Part shown: in pieces, positions 27,555 through 36,800 of the stretch
How positions within the stretch are numbered: position 1 is the stretch's first letter
Layout: every line of letters begins with the position of its first letter
From: Streptomyces lasiicapitis
GTDB taxonomy: Bacteria; Actinomycetota; Actinomycetes; Streptomycetales; Streptomycetaceae
Direction of reading: 5' to 3'
DNA: 64,000 bases
Assembly: GCF_014646335.1 (NCBI RefSeq)
Contig: NZ_BMNG01000002.1
Location: forward strand, 372,001 to 436,000
Notes under the pieces: generated by a model
Seen by the model: the letters and a program-made list of their open reading frames with translations, nothing else
Database searches by the model: none
Told to the model about the DNA's origin: nothing
Position numbers and translations under genes: made by a program

Positions 27555-28751
27555 ATGTTCGACTCCGTACGCGACGACATCGCCGCCACCCTCGACGAGA
27601 TCCGCGCCGCCGGGCTGCACAAGCCCGAGCGCGTCATCGGCACCCCGCAGTCCGCGACGGTGGGCGTCACCGCGGGGGGCCGCCCCGGCGACGTACTGAA
27701 CTTCTGCGCGAACAACTACCTCGGGCTCGCCGACCACCCCGAGGTGATCGCCGCCGCGCACGAGGCGCTCGACCGCTGGGGCTACGGCATGGCGTCCGTG
27801 CGCTTCATCTGCGGCACGCAGGAGGTGCACAAGGAGCTGGAGGGGCGCCTGTCCTCCTTCCTCGGCCAGGAGGACACGATCCTCTACTCCTCCTGCTTCG
27901 ACGCCAACGGCGGCGTCTTCGAGACCCTCCTCGGCGCTGAGGACGCGGTCATCTCCGACGCCCTCAACCACGCCTCGATCATCGACGGCATCCGCCTCTC
28001 CAAGGCCCGCCGCTTCCGGTACGCCAACCGGGACATGGCCGACCTGGAGAAGCAGCTCAAGGAGGCCACCGAGGGCGGCGCCCGGCGCAAGCTCGTCGTC
28101 ACCGACGGCGTCTTCTCCATGGACGGGTACGTCGCGCCGCTCGCCGAGATCTGCGACCTCGCCGAGCGCTACGACGCCATGGTCATGGTCGACGACTCGC
28201 ACGCCGTCGGCTTCGTCGGCCCCGGCGGCCGCGGTACGCCCGAGCTGCACGGCGTCATGGACCGCGTCGACATCATCACCGGCACGCTCGGCAAGGCCCT
28301 CGGCGGCGCCTCCGGCGGCTACGTCGCCGCCCGCGCCGAGATCGTCGCCCTGCTGCGCCAGCGCTCGCGCCCCTACCTCTTCTCCAACACCCTCGCCCCG
28401 GTGATCGCGGCCGCCTCCCTCAAGGTCATCGACCTGCTTGAGTCCGCCGGGGAGCTGCGGGAGCAGCTCGCCGCCAACACCGCGCTGTTCCGGTCCCGGA
28501 TGACCGAGGAGGGCTTCGACGTCCTTCCCGGTGACCACGCGATCGCGCCCGTCATGATCGGGGACGCGGCGGTGGCCGGCCGCATGGCCGAGCTGCTCCT
28601 CGAGCGGGGTGTGTACGTGATCGGCTTCTCGTACCCCGTGGTGCCGCAGGGGCAGGCGCGCATTCGTGTGCAGCTGTCGGCCGCGCACTCCACGGAGGAT
28701 GTGAACCGGGCGGTGGACGCGTTTGTGGCTGTGCGGGGGGAGCTGGCGTAG
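27555..28751 (+). CDS. kbl: glycine C-acetyltransferase (2-amino-3-ketobutyrate CoA ligase)
   Basis: 398-residue PLP enzyme of the alpha-oxoamine synthase family. It splits 2-amino-3-ketobutyrate with CoA into glycine and acetyl-CoA. Signature parts are [26 protein letters not shown], the PLP aspartate [11 protein letters not shown] and the Schiff-base lysine in [15 protein letters not shown]. Full length for the family. It follows tdh by 75 bp and completes threonine degradation to glycine. A dispersed repeat element begins one base after its stop. Confidence 0.95.
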   Translation: MFDSVRDDIAATLDEIRAAGLHKPERVIGTPQSATVGVTAGGRPGDVLNFCANNYLGLADHPEVIAAAHEALDRWGYGMASVRFICGTQEVHKELEGRLSSFLGQEDTILYSSCFDANGGVFETLLGAEDAVISDALNHASIIDGIRLSKARRFRYANRDMADLEKQLKEATEGGARRKLVVTDGVFSMDGYVAPLAEICDLAERYDAMVMVDDSHAVGFVGPGGRGTPELHGVMDRVDIITGTLGKALGGASGGYVAARAEIVALLRQRSRPYLFSNTLAPVIAAASLKVIDLLESAGELREQLAANTALFRSRMTEEGFDVLPGDHAIAPVMIGDAAVAGRMAELLLERGVYVIGFSYPVVPQGQARIRVQLSAAHSTEDVNRAVDAFVAVRGELA

Positions 28752-28928
28752 GCCCTCGCGGGGCGCCCCAGCCCCACCCCTTCCCGTAACCAGGGGGCTC
28801 CGCCCCCTGGACCCCCGTATCGGCCTGAACGGCCTCGTCCTCAAACGCCGGACGGGCTGAAACCAGCCCCTCCGGCGTTTGAGGACGAGGCCCGGAGGGC
28901 CGAAACGGGGGAGAGGGGCGGAGCCCCA
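28752..28928. repeat. dispersed intergenic repeat, inverted pair (copy 2)
   Basis: Starts directly after kbl. The left half has GGGGGCTCCGCCCCCTGG and CGTCCTCAAACGCCGGACGG; the right half has the complement CCTCCGGCGTTTGAGGACG and GGGGCGGAGCCCC. The two halves can pair over a long stem, so it may terminate kbl transcription. Same family as 15127-15382 and 40433-40516. Confidence 0.75.
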
Positions 28929-28992
28929 TGAGCGGCGGTGGGGGCCGGGGCCGCGGAGCGGGGTGAGGGCGGGTGGGTGGGAGAATGGCCGC

Positions 28993-29892
28993 ATGATCGA
29001 AGCGCGGCGGCTGCACATCCTCCGAGCGGTGGCGGACCACCGCACCGTCACCGCCGCGGCCGCAGCCCTCTACCTCACCCCGTCCGCCGTCTCCCAGCAG
29101 CTCACAGCCCTGGAGCAGGAGACGGGCCACAGACTCGTGGAGCGCTCGGCGAAGGGCGTACGGCTGACCGCGGCAGGCGAGATCCTGCTGGCCCATACGA
29201 ACGCCGTACTCGCCCAGTTGGAGCGCGCGGAGGCCGAGCTGGCCGCGTACAGCTCGGGCGAGGCGGGCACGGTGACGCTCGCGTCGTTCGCGACGGGCAT
29301 CGGACTCGTCGTCGCCCCCGCGCTGACCCGCCTCGCCGAGACCGCGCCGGGCATCCGCGTACGGGTCCAGGACGCGGAGGGCGACGCGAGCCTGCCGATG
29401 GTCCTCGACCGGCAGGTGGACGTGGCGGTGGCCGTCGAGTACCGGGGCGCGCCGGGGGCCGACGACTCCCGGCTCACCCGCGTGTCGCTGTACGCCGAGC
29501 CGTTCGACGCGGTGCTGCCCGCGGGGCACCGGGCGGCAGGGAGCGAGCGCGTGCCGCTCGCCGAGCTGGCCAAGGACCCGTGGATCGGGCCCTTCCCCGG
29601 CAACCCCTGCCACGACGTGGTCGTGCTCGCCTGTGAGCAGGCCGGGTTCCAGCCGGTCCTGGAGCACACCTCCGACGACTTCCGCGCCGTCGTGGCGCTC
29701 GCCTCGGCGGGCGCCGGAGTCGCCCTCGTGCCGCGGTCCGCGCTGCGGGGCATGGATGTGGCCGGTGCCGTGGTCCGGCCCGTCGACGGGAACGCGCCCA
29801 CCCGGCGGGTGTTCGCCGCGGTGCGGACGGGCGCGGAGGCGCATCCGCTCATTTCACCGGTTCTGGGTGCCCTGGGGGATGCAGCCGGATAG
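28993..29892 (+). CDS. LysR-family transcriptional regulator
   Basis: 299-residue LysR regulator. The N-terminal HTH runs LHILRAVADHRTVTAAAAAL and SPSAVSQQLTALEQETGH-like residues (PSAVSQQLTALEQETGHRLV), and residues about 90-295 are the periplasmic-binding-like effector domain. It follows tdh-kbl on the same strand, separated by the repeat element. In Streptomyces a LysR gene is often found here, so it may control threonine degradation, but no T-N11-A box could be pinned down. ATG 28993 is preferred; a longer open frame would run through the repeat. Confidence 0.87.
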   Translation: MIEARRLHILRAVADHRTVTAAAAALYLTPSAVSQQLTALEQETGHRLVERSAKGVRLTAAGEILLAHTNAVLAQLERAEAELAAYSSGEAGTVTLASFATGIGLVVAPALTRLAETAPGIRVRVQDAEGDASLPMVLDRQVDVAVAVEYRGAPGADDSRLTRVSLYAEPFDAVLPAGHRAAGSERVPLAELAKDPWIGPFPGNPCHDVVVLACEQAGFQPVLEHTSDDFRAVVALASAGAGVALVPRSALRGMDVAGAVVRPVDGNAPTRRVFAAVRTGAEAHPLISPVLGALGDAAG

Positions 29893-30000
29893 GGCGGGTT
29901 CGGGGCGGGGTGCGGGGACTTGCACCGGGCCGGGTCTCGGCACAGGGACTCGGAGTGGACCGGAGCGGACCTGCGAATCGGAGCGGTCCCCTCCCACGTA

Positions 30001-30030
30001 TTGACCCTGCCCTCGGCGAGTCATTAGCGT
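30001..30030 (+). promoter_or_regulatory. promoter of the ABC transporter operon
   Basis: TTGACC (30001-30006), an 18-bp spacer and TAGCGT (30025-30030) match a housekeeping promoter. Transcription would start near 30037, just before the LacI-type palindrome. The same arrangement with similar bases is found on the other strand at 37456-37485. Confidence 0.65.
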
Positions 30031-30042
30031 GACGGCACTGCG

Positions 30043-30056
30043 AGAAAGCGCTTTCT
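30043..30056. promoter_or_regulatory. perfect LacI-type operator
   Basis: AGAAAGCGCTTTCT is a perfect 14-bp palindrome with the central CG of LacI-family operators. It lies at about +7 to +20 of the transporter operon transcript, a classic repressor position. Confidence 0.7.
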
Positions 30057-30104
30057 GAGCGACGTGACGTGAACGATGTCCGCCGACGTTCCGGGGAGTT
30101 CACC

Positions 30105-30971
30105 GTGAGTCAGCGCGTCCTGTCCCCCACTGCCCCGAGGAAGACGGCGGGAGTCGCCGAGCGCACGCGGCCGAGCCCGCGCCGGCGGGCCGTCGACGCG
30201 GCCGAGAAGGCCTGGCGGCCGCTGGCCCTCCTTGTCGTGTGCTTCGGCGCCTGGTGGGTGATCGCCGCCGCCGGCTGGGTCGAGTCGTATCTGCTGCCCA
30301 CGCCCGGCGCCACCCTCGACGTGATCGTCGACAAGCCCGGCTACCTGTGGGACCACGGCTGGGTCACCACGTACGAAACACTGCTCGGCTTCGTCATCGC
30401 GGTCGGCGTCGGCATCCTCAGCGCCGTGGTGATGGTCTACTCGTCGACCGTCGAGAAGACCCTGTACCCGATCCTGCTGTTCGCCCAGGTCGTACCGAAG
30501 ATCGCCATCGCGCCGCTGTTCGTCGTCTGGCTCGGCTTCGGCATCGGCCCGAAGGTCCTCATCGCCGTCCTCATCGCCTTCTTCCCGGTGGTGATCTCGA
30601 TGGTGACCGGGCTCAAGGCCGTGGACCCGGAGATGCTCCAGCTCTCCGCCACCATGGGCGCCAAGCCCTGGCAGACCTTCCTGAAGATCCGCTTCCCGGC
30701 CTCGCTGCCGCACCTGTTCTCCGGCCTGAAGGTCGCCGTCACACTCGCCGTCACCGGCGCCGTCGTCGGCGAGTTCGTGGGCGCGAACGAGGGCCTCGGC
30801 TACGTCATCCTCCAGGCCAACGGCAACCTCGACACCCCGATGCTGTTCGCCGGGCTGCTCGTGATGTCGCTGATCGGTGTCGTCCTCTTCGTACTCGTGG
30901 AGATCGCCGAGAAGCTGCTGCTCCCGTGGCACGCGTCCCGCCGCGACACCGGCGCCACGACCACGCTCTGA
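30105..30971 (+). CDS. ABC transporter permease, NitT/TauT/ThiX type
   Basis: 288-residue inner-membrane permease with about six hydrophobic helices and the EAA loop (ATMGAKPWQTFLKIRFPASL, about residues 184-203) that contacts the ATPase. The binding-protein-dependent family covers nitrate, sulfonate, riboflavin and thiamine-precursor uptake. GTG at 30105 has GGGGAG six bases upstream; a GTG at 30069 would add 12 residues. First gene of a three-gene importer operon under a LacI-type operator, which is unusual for this transporter class. Confidence 0.88.
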   Translation: MSQRVLSPTAPRKTAGVAERTRPSPRRRAVDAAEKAWRPLALLVVCFGAWWVIAAAGWVESYLLPTPGATLDVIVDKPGYLWDHGWVTTYETLLGFVIAVGVGILSAVVMVYSSTVEKTLYPILLFAQVVPKIAIAPLFVVWLGFGIGPKVLIAVLIAFFPVVISMVTGLKAVDPEMLQLSATMGAKPWQTFLKIRFPASLPHLFSGLKVAVTLAVTGAVVGEFVGANEGLGYVILQANGNLDTPMLFAGLLVMSLIGVVLFVLVEIAEKLLLPWHASRRDTGATTTL

Positions 30972-31037
30972 CACCGCGCGCCATTTCCGTTCCACGCAGG
31001 CAAGCACTGTCCCACGCACGCGAGAAGGGCCGCTCCC

Positions 31038-32075
31038 ATGCAAGCGCCGCGCACACTTCGCAGTCGACTCCTCCCCGGTCTCCTCCCGCTGCTCCTGGTC
31101 TCCGTCACCGCGACGGCCTGCGGCGACGACGACAAGACGACCGTCAGCGACTCCGGCAAGAAGCTGGACAAGGTGACGCTCACCCTCAACTGGTATCCGT
31201 ACGGCGAGCACGCGCCGTTCTACTACGGCGAGAAGCAGAAGATCTTCGAGAAACACGGCATCGACCTGGACATACGCGCCGGACAGGGCTCGCAGAAGAC
31301 CGTGCAGGCCACCGGCGCCGGCCAGACCGACTTCGGCTGGGCCGACACCCCGGCCGTGCTCGCCGGCGTCGACCAGGGCGTCAAGGTCAAGAGCCTCGGC
31401 GTCTACCTCCAGACGACGCCCGCCTCCGTGCAGTTCTTCGGCGCCGAGGACATCGCGGCGCCCGACGACCTCAAGGGCAAGACCGTCGCGGGCACCGCGG
31501 GCGACGCGCTCACCAAGACCTTCCCGATCTTCCTGCAGAAGAACGGCATGGAGCTGTCCGACGTCAAGGTCCAGAACACCGACCCGGCGGGCAAGATCGC
31601 CGCGGTGATCTCAGGGCGGACGGACGCCCTCCTCGGCTACGCGAGCGACCAGGGCCCGATCATGCAGAACAAGGCCAAGAAGGACGTCTCGTACCTGCGC
31701 TTCTCCGAGCACGGCCTGAACTTCTACTCCAACGGTCTGATCGCGGGCAACAAGACCCTCGCGCGCGGCGACCTGGCCAAGCGCATGGCGTCCGCGGTGA
31801 GCGAGTCCTGGGCCGCCGCCGAGAAGAACCCGAAGCCCGCGGTCGCCGCCATGGACGGCGCGTCCGAGCAACTCCCGCCGCAGAACGTGCTGTCCGAGCA
31901 GTTCAAGACGACCCTGACCCTGCTGCACACGGACGCCACCCGCGGCAAGGCACCCGGCGCCAACACCGAGGCCGACTGGAAGCAGACCATCGACGTCTTC
32001 GCGGAGGCGGGCATGGTCAAGAGTCCGAAGCCGGTGGCCGACTACTGGGACGCGACCAACGGGGTCAAGGGATGA
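31038..32075 (+). CDS. ABC transporter substrate-binding lipoprotein, NMT1/ThiY-like
   Basis: 345-residue lipoprotein. The signal peptide ends in LLVSVTATAC, with the lipidated cysteine near residue 29. The mature protein has the NMT1/ThiY layout: TLNWYPYGEHAPFYYGEKQ, then AGQTDFGWADTPAVLAG and KGKTVAGTAGDALTKTF. ThiY-type proteins bind pyrimidine precursors of thiamine, and related ones bind sulfonates or nitrate; ligand residues cannot be assigned by eye. No TPP riboswitch is seen upstream, which argues against a simple thiamine role. Lies between permease and ATPase genes and overlaps the latter (ATGA). Confidence 0.87.
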   Translation: MQAPRTLRSRLLPGLLPLLLVSVTATACGDDDKTTVSDSGKKLDKVTLTLNWYPYGEHAPFYYGEKQKIFEKHGIDLDIRAGQGSQKTVQATGAGQTDFGWADTPAVLAGVDQGVKVKSLGVYLQTTPASVQFFGAEDIAAPDDLKGKTVAGTAGDALTKTFPIFLQKNGMELSDVKVQNTDPAGKIAAVISGRTDALLGYASDQGPIMQNKAKKDVSYLRFSEHGLNFYSNGLIAGNKTLARGDLAKRMASAVSESWAAAEKNPKPAVAAMDGASEQLPPQNVLSEQFKTTLTLLHTDATRGKAPGANTEADWKQTIDVFAEAGMVKSPKPVADYWDATNGVKG

Positions 32076-32935
32076 CGACGGTGAACGACACGACACTGAA
32101 CAAGTCGGGTACGGCTCCGAACAAGTCGGGCGCGCGGGCCGACCGGACCACCGCCACAGCCACCACCCCGGCCGTCCGCCTGGCCGACATCGCCGTCCGC
32201 TTCCGTACCAAGAGGAAGGACGTGACCGCCCTCAGCGAGGTCTCGCTGGACGTGGCGCGCGGCGAGTTCGTGGCGATCGTCGGGCCGTCGGGCTGCGGCA
32301 AGTCCACGCTGCTCAAGCTCGTCGCCGGGCTGCTCGCGCCGTCGGCGGGCGAGGTGGCGCTCGGCGGCGAGCCGGTGCGCGGACCGCGGCGCGACATCGG
32401 CTACGTCTTCCAGCGCGCCGCCCTCCTCGACTGGCGCTCGGCCCGCCGCAACATCCTGCTCCAGGCGGAGATGCGCGGACTCCCGGCCGCCGCGGCCCGC
32501 GCCCGCGCCGACGAACTGATCCGCATGACCGGCCTCGACGGCTTCGAGGACGCCTACCCCCACGAACTGTCGGGCGGCATGCAACAGCGCGTCGCCCTGT
32601 GCCGCGCCCTCCTGCACGAACCACCCGTCCTCCTCATGGATGAGCCCTTCGGCGCCCTCGACGCCCTCACCCGCGAGCAGATGAACGTCGAACTCCACCG
32701 CATCTGGCGCGAGACCGACACAACGGTCCTCCTGGTCACCCACTCCATCCCCGAGGCCGTCTACCTCGCCGACCGCGTCGTCGTCATGAGCCCACGCCCC
32801 GGCACGATCACCGAACTCATCGACGTCCACCTCCCCAGGGAACGCGAGTACGCGGCCACCCTCGCCACGACCGAGTTCCACGAGGCGACGGGACGGATCC
32901 GGGAGCTGCTGGGGGCGGCGGGGGCGCACGACTGA
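32072..32935 (+). CDS. ABC transporter ATP-binding protein, NitT/TauT type
   Basis: 287-residue ATPase. Walker A is G71-P-S-G-C-G-K-S-T79, the signature LSGGMQQR lies near residue 165 and Walker B is VLLMDEPFGALD, with the H-loop in LLVTHSIPEA. The N-terminal 35 residues are a low-complexity Thr/Ser extension containing a small duplicated NKSG unit. The start overlaps the binding-protein stop. Completes the importer; powers uptake at the cytoplasmic face. Confidence 0.92.
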   Translation: MTTVNDTTLNKSGTAPNKSGARADRTTATATTPAVRLADIAVRFRTKRKDVTALSEVSLDVARGEFVAIVGPSGCGKSTLLKLVAGLLAPSAGEVALGGEPVRGPRRDIGYVFQRAALLDWRSARRNILLQAEMRGLPAAAARARADELIRMTGLDGFEDAYPHELSGGMQQRVALCRALLHEPPVLLMDEPFGALDALTREQMNVELHRIWRETDTTVLLVTHSIPEAVYLADRVVVMSPRPGTITELIDVHLPREREYAATLATTEFHEATGRIRELLGAAGAHD

Positions 32936-32976
32936 GGAGGGGCGGGGGCGGGCTCCCCCCCGCCCCCCACCGTGTT

Positions 32977-33867
32977 TCAGTACCGCAGCGCCGCCAGATA
33001 CCGATAGCTGTTCCGTGCCGTCGCGAACGGGTCCGTGGGGCTGTCGTGCTCGACCAGCCACTGCCGTACGCCGCCCTCCCGCGCGTGGTCGAACATCGCC
33101 GCGAAGTCCAGCGTCCCCGACCCCACGTCGGCGAAGCCCCCGTCCGCGGCCATGTCCTTCACATGGAGGGCCGGGAACCGCCCGGGGTGGCGCACGAAGT
33201 AACTCCCGGGATCCGCGGCGCCCTTGACGGCCCAGTACACGTCCAGCTCGAAGGCCACCAGGTCCGGGTCGGTCTCCGTGACGAGGATGTCGTACAGGTT
33301 CTCGCCGTCGACCACGGCGTGGTCCGAGCCGTGGTTGTGGAACAGCAGCCTGCCGAGCCCCGCGTCGCGCGAGGCCCGCCCGATGCGGTTGAACTCCCGC
33401 GCCGCCTCCCGGAACCCCGCGGGCGAGTGCAGCGCGCCGGGCAGGCTGGGCACGACGGGCCAGGAGGCGCCGAGCGTGTGCAGGTCCTCCAGGGCCCGGC
33501 CGAGGCCGGGGCCGCGCAGGATGTCGTACGCGACGTGCTCCAGGACCGCCTCGAGCCGGACGCCGTCAAGGATTCGCCGGATGCCGTCGGCCGTGTGGCC
33601 GTGCCGGCCGCTGACGCCCACGGTCGCGTACCCCATGGCGGCGAGCTTCTCCAGGGTGCCCGCGAAGTCCTGCGCGAGGGCGGTGCGCATCGTGTACAGG
33701 TGCATGCCGATTCCGCCGCGCGGGATGCGTCGGCACGGAGGCCGTCGCTCCTCCGCCGCCCGCGCGGGCAGCCCCGTGCCGACCGCTGCCGCGAGACCAA
33801 GGGACGTACCGAGAAAGGCCCGTCGGGTGCTGTGGTTCACCGTGCCCGCGTCGTTCACCTCGTCCAC
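32977..33867 (-). CDS. Tat-secreted sugar phosphate isomerase/epimerase-like protein
   Basis: 296-residue TIM-barrel protein of the AP-endonuclease 2/xylose-isomerase-like family. An N-terminal twin-arginine signal (STRRAFLGTSLGLAAAVG, residues 13-30) predicts export in folded form. Barrel motifs include GIGMHLYTMR, LLFHNHGSDHAVVDG, FELDVYWAVKGA and ALHVKDMA, with the metal-ligand His/Asp/Glu positions in place. GTG start one base after the stop of the upstream ThuA/sugar dehydrogenase gene, so it is coupled to it and to its LacI-type operator. Probably processes an exported sugar derivative; exact reaction unknown. Confidence 0.83.
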   Translation of the reverse strand: MDEVNDAGTVNHSTRRAFLGTSLGLAAAVGTGLPARAAEERRPPCRRIPRGGIGMHLYTMRTALAQDFAGTLEKLAAMGYATVGVSGRHGHTADGIRRILDGVRLEAVLEHVAYDILRGPGLGRALEDLHTLGASWPVVPSLPGALHSPAGFREAAREFNRIGRASRDAGLGRLLFHNHGSDHAVVDGENLYDILVTETDPDLVAFELDVYWAVKGAADPGSYFVRHPGRFPALHVKDMAADGGFADVGSGTLDFAAMFDHAREGGVRQWLVEHDSPTDPFATARNSYRYLAALRY

Positions 33868-33868
33868 C

Positions 33869-36800
33869 TCACTTCACCGTGATCCGGGTCGAGCCCGTCG
33901 TCGTGTCGCCCTTGTCGTCCGTCACCGTCAGCCGCGCCGTGTACGTGCCCGCGCGCGGGTAGGAGTGTTCCGCGGTCGGGCCTTCCGGAGCGGAGGGCTT
34001 GGAGTTGTCGCCGAAGTCCCAGTGGTACGAGGCGACTTCGCGTCCGGCGGGAAGCTGCGGCTTGCCGGTGAGGCGGACGGCGAGCGGCGGCGCCCCGCTG
34101 TCAGGGGCGGCCGTGACCGTCACCCGGCCGTGCGGGCTCTTCTCCACGCCGGGACCGTTGAAGTGCAGCCAGTCCACGGTGAACAGGTCCGGCTTGTCCT
34201 CGGCCCACTGCGGATTGGTGAACACGGCGTACAGCTTCGTCGTGCCGTCGTGGCGGGCGAGCTTCGTGGTGGGGGAGATGAAGTTGCTGTAGCTGCCGGT
34301 GTTCGGCACTGTCACCTTGCCCAGGAGCCTGCCCGTCGGCGAGCCCGCCCGGAACTCGACGTCACCGCCGAGCCCGCCGGAGGCCGCGCCGACCGTCACC
34401 GAGTCCACGCCCTTCAGGTGCACCGGGTCGAAGGAGACCCAGTCGCCGTGCTCGATCTCGATGAGCCGCTTCCCGCCGGACGCGTCGGGCCGGCTGCCCG
34501 TCTCCGCACCGCCGTGCGCACCCCCGGTGGCCGTGCGGTGCTCGGCCTCCCGCAGCGACGTCCGCAGCGTCAGCGCGTCGGAGCCGGTGAGCGCGGGCAC
34601 GCCGGGGGTCCCCTTGTCCGTGTACTGGGCGGTGATGCCGTAGTACAGGTTCTGGCCGGGACCGTGACTGTCGCCCGCGTCCGTGACGATCTCGCCCTTG
34701 CAGCCGGTGTAGTTGTCCAGCGGATGCAGATGCGAATCGTGGCCGAGCTGGGACTGCACGACGACCTTGGAGCAGTCGATCTTCCGGTCCTCGGGGTCGG
34801 TGACCTTCACCGTGAACGGAATGGTGTCCCCGAAGCTGAACATCCCGCCGTCCGGCGGCTGTTGCAGCGTCACGGTCGGCCGGGTGTTGCCGACGGTGAC
34901 CTCCCGCACGGCGAGCGCGGTCAGCTCGCCCGGCCCGGTGACCTTCAGGCGCGCGGTGAACTGGCCCTTCTTCGTGTACGTGTGCTGGGGGTTCGCCTCG
35001 GTCGAGTCGGTGGTGCCGTCCCCGTCGAAGTCCCACGCGTACGTCACCGGTTTGCCGTCGGGAAGGCCCGAGCCCTCGCTGGAGAACGACACGTCGAGCG
35101 GCGCGCCGCCGTTGTCGGGCGTGGCGTTCACGCGCGCGTCCGGCAGCCGCTTGTCCGCCACGTAGTCGATGCGGTAGATGCCCGCGCCCTCGTTGCTCCC
35201 GCCACGTCCGGTGCCGCTGCCGAGCCCGAAGTCGATGACGTACATCGCCCCGTCGGGCCCGAAGTCGGCGTCGAAGGGTTGGTTCCACTTCATGTCGGCG
35301 AAGACGCCGTTGATCGACTGCAGCTCGCCCGCCTTCGCGGGCGGGAACCGCGGATCGGTGAACTCCTGGTCCTTCTGCTGCGTGGAGAAGACCTTGAACC
35401 ACTGCCGCGTCAGTTCGTACGTGAACCACTTGCCCTCGAAGTACTCGGGGAACTTGGTCCTGTACGGGTTGTCGGCGTCGTAGTCGTACACCGGGCCGCT
35501 CATCGGGCCGCCCCCGCCGGTGCCGAGTTCGGGAAACTTCTCGGAGGCGGAGTAGGCGTACCAGACGTCGGCGGCCTTCGCGGGCGGCAGGTCCCGCAGC
35601 CCCGTGTTGTTCGGCGAGTCGTTGACGAGCTTGCCGCAGTCGAACTTCGCGCCCGGCTTCTGCGCCGCGAAGTCGTAGTCGTTGAAGGGGGTGTTGGCGC
35701 CCGTGCAGTACGGCCAGCCGTAGTTCCCGGCCTTGGTGATCCGGTTGAACTCGACCGTTCCCTCCGGGCCCCGGTCGGGCACGGCCTGGCGCGCGTCCGG
35801 GCCGTAGTCGGCGACGAGCAGCGCGCCGCTGAGTGGGTCCGTGGTGATCCGGAACGGGTTGCGCACGCCCATCGCGTACACCTCGGGGCGCGTCCTGTCC
35901 GTGCCGGGCGCGAAGAGGTTGCCTTCGGGAATCGCGTACGTACCGTCGTCCTTCGGCGTGACCCGCAGGACCTTGCCGCGCAGGTCGTTGGTGTTGCCCG
36001 CGGTGCCCTGCGCGTCCCAGGCGCGGCGGCCCTCGCGCTCGTCGATGGGCGTGAAGCCGTCCGACGCGAACGGGTCGGTGTTGTCGCCCGTCGCCACGTA
36101 CAGATCGCCCTTCTTGTCGAAGGCGACCGAGCCCGCCATGTGCGAATTGGCACGGCCCTCGCCGCGCAGCGTCGGAATCGTCAGGAGCCGCTTCTCGGAG
36201 GCCGGGTCGACCTTGCCGCCCGCCTCGGTGAACCGCGACAGGTTGATGCGCTTCTCGGTCTTGTCCGAATGCAGCAGATACAGCCAGTGATTGGCCTTGA
36301 AGTCCGGGTCGAGCGCGAGTCCGAGCAGGCCGTCGGACTGGCTCGTCATCTCCGGCGTGTACGCGAAGTCGAGCGCCGTGGTGACCTTCAGGGTCTCCTG
36401 GTCGATCACCTTCAGCTTGCCGGTGCGCTGGATGAAGAACACCCGCCGGTCCGGCGCGATGGCCAGCTCGAACGGGTCGGCGAGATCACTGGTGGCCAGC
36501 GGCGTCCGCTGGAACGCGCCCGTCTTCGTGGCCGTGCAGTCGCCCGCCTTCGCGCCCGCCGCCCACTGGATGCCGCCGAGCAGATGCTTCAGGAACCCCT
36601 GCTCCTGGAAGGCCGACACCGCGTGCCCGCCCGCCGTGTACCAGGACCGGCCGCCGTCGTAGTTCTGGCACCACGACCACGGCTGGTCCACGCCCTCGTC
36701 GAGCCCGGTGACGCCGTCACGCACCTTGACCTGCGCGAGCGTGTGCACCTTCCCGGTCGGATTGGCGCGCCAGTTGTACCACTCCTCCGTACGCTCCCAC

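Noticed and set aside
23046..29051. A 2001-codon open frame on the minus strand covering the DUF2264 gene and continuing antisense to the Gfo/Idh, tdh and kbl genes
   Set aside because: Only 23046-24968 shows family motifs and C-ending codons in this frame. The rest is the complement of well-supported genes, a usual artefact of high GC content.
29893..30104. A thiamine (TPP) riboswitch before the ThiY-like importer operon
   Set aside because: The conserved CTGAGA and ACCTGATC-type elements are not there; the region is explained by a promoter and a LacI-type operator.
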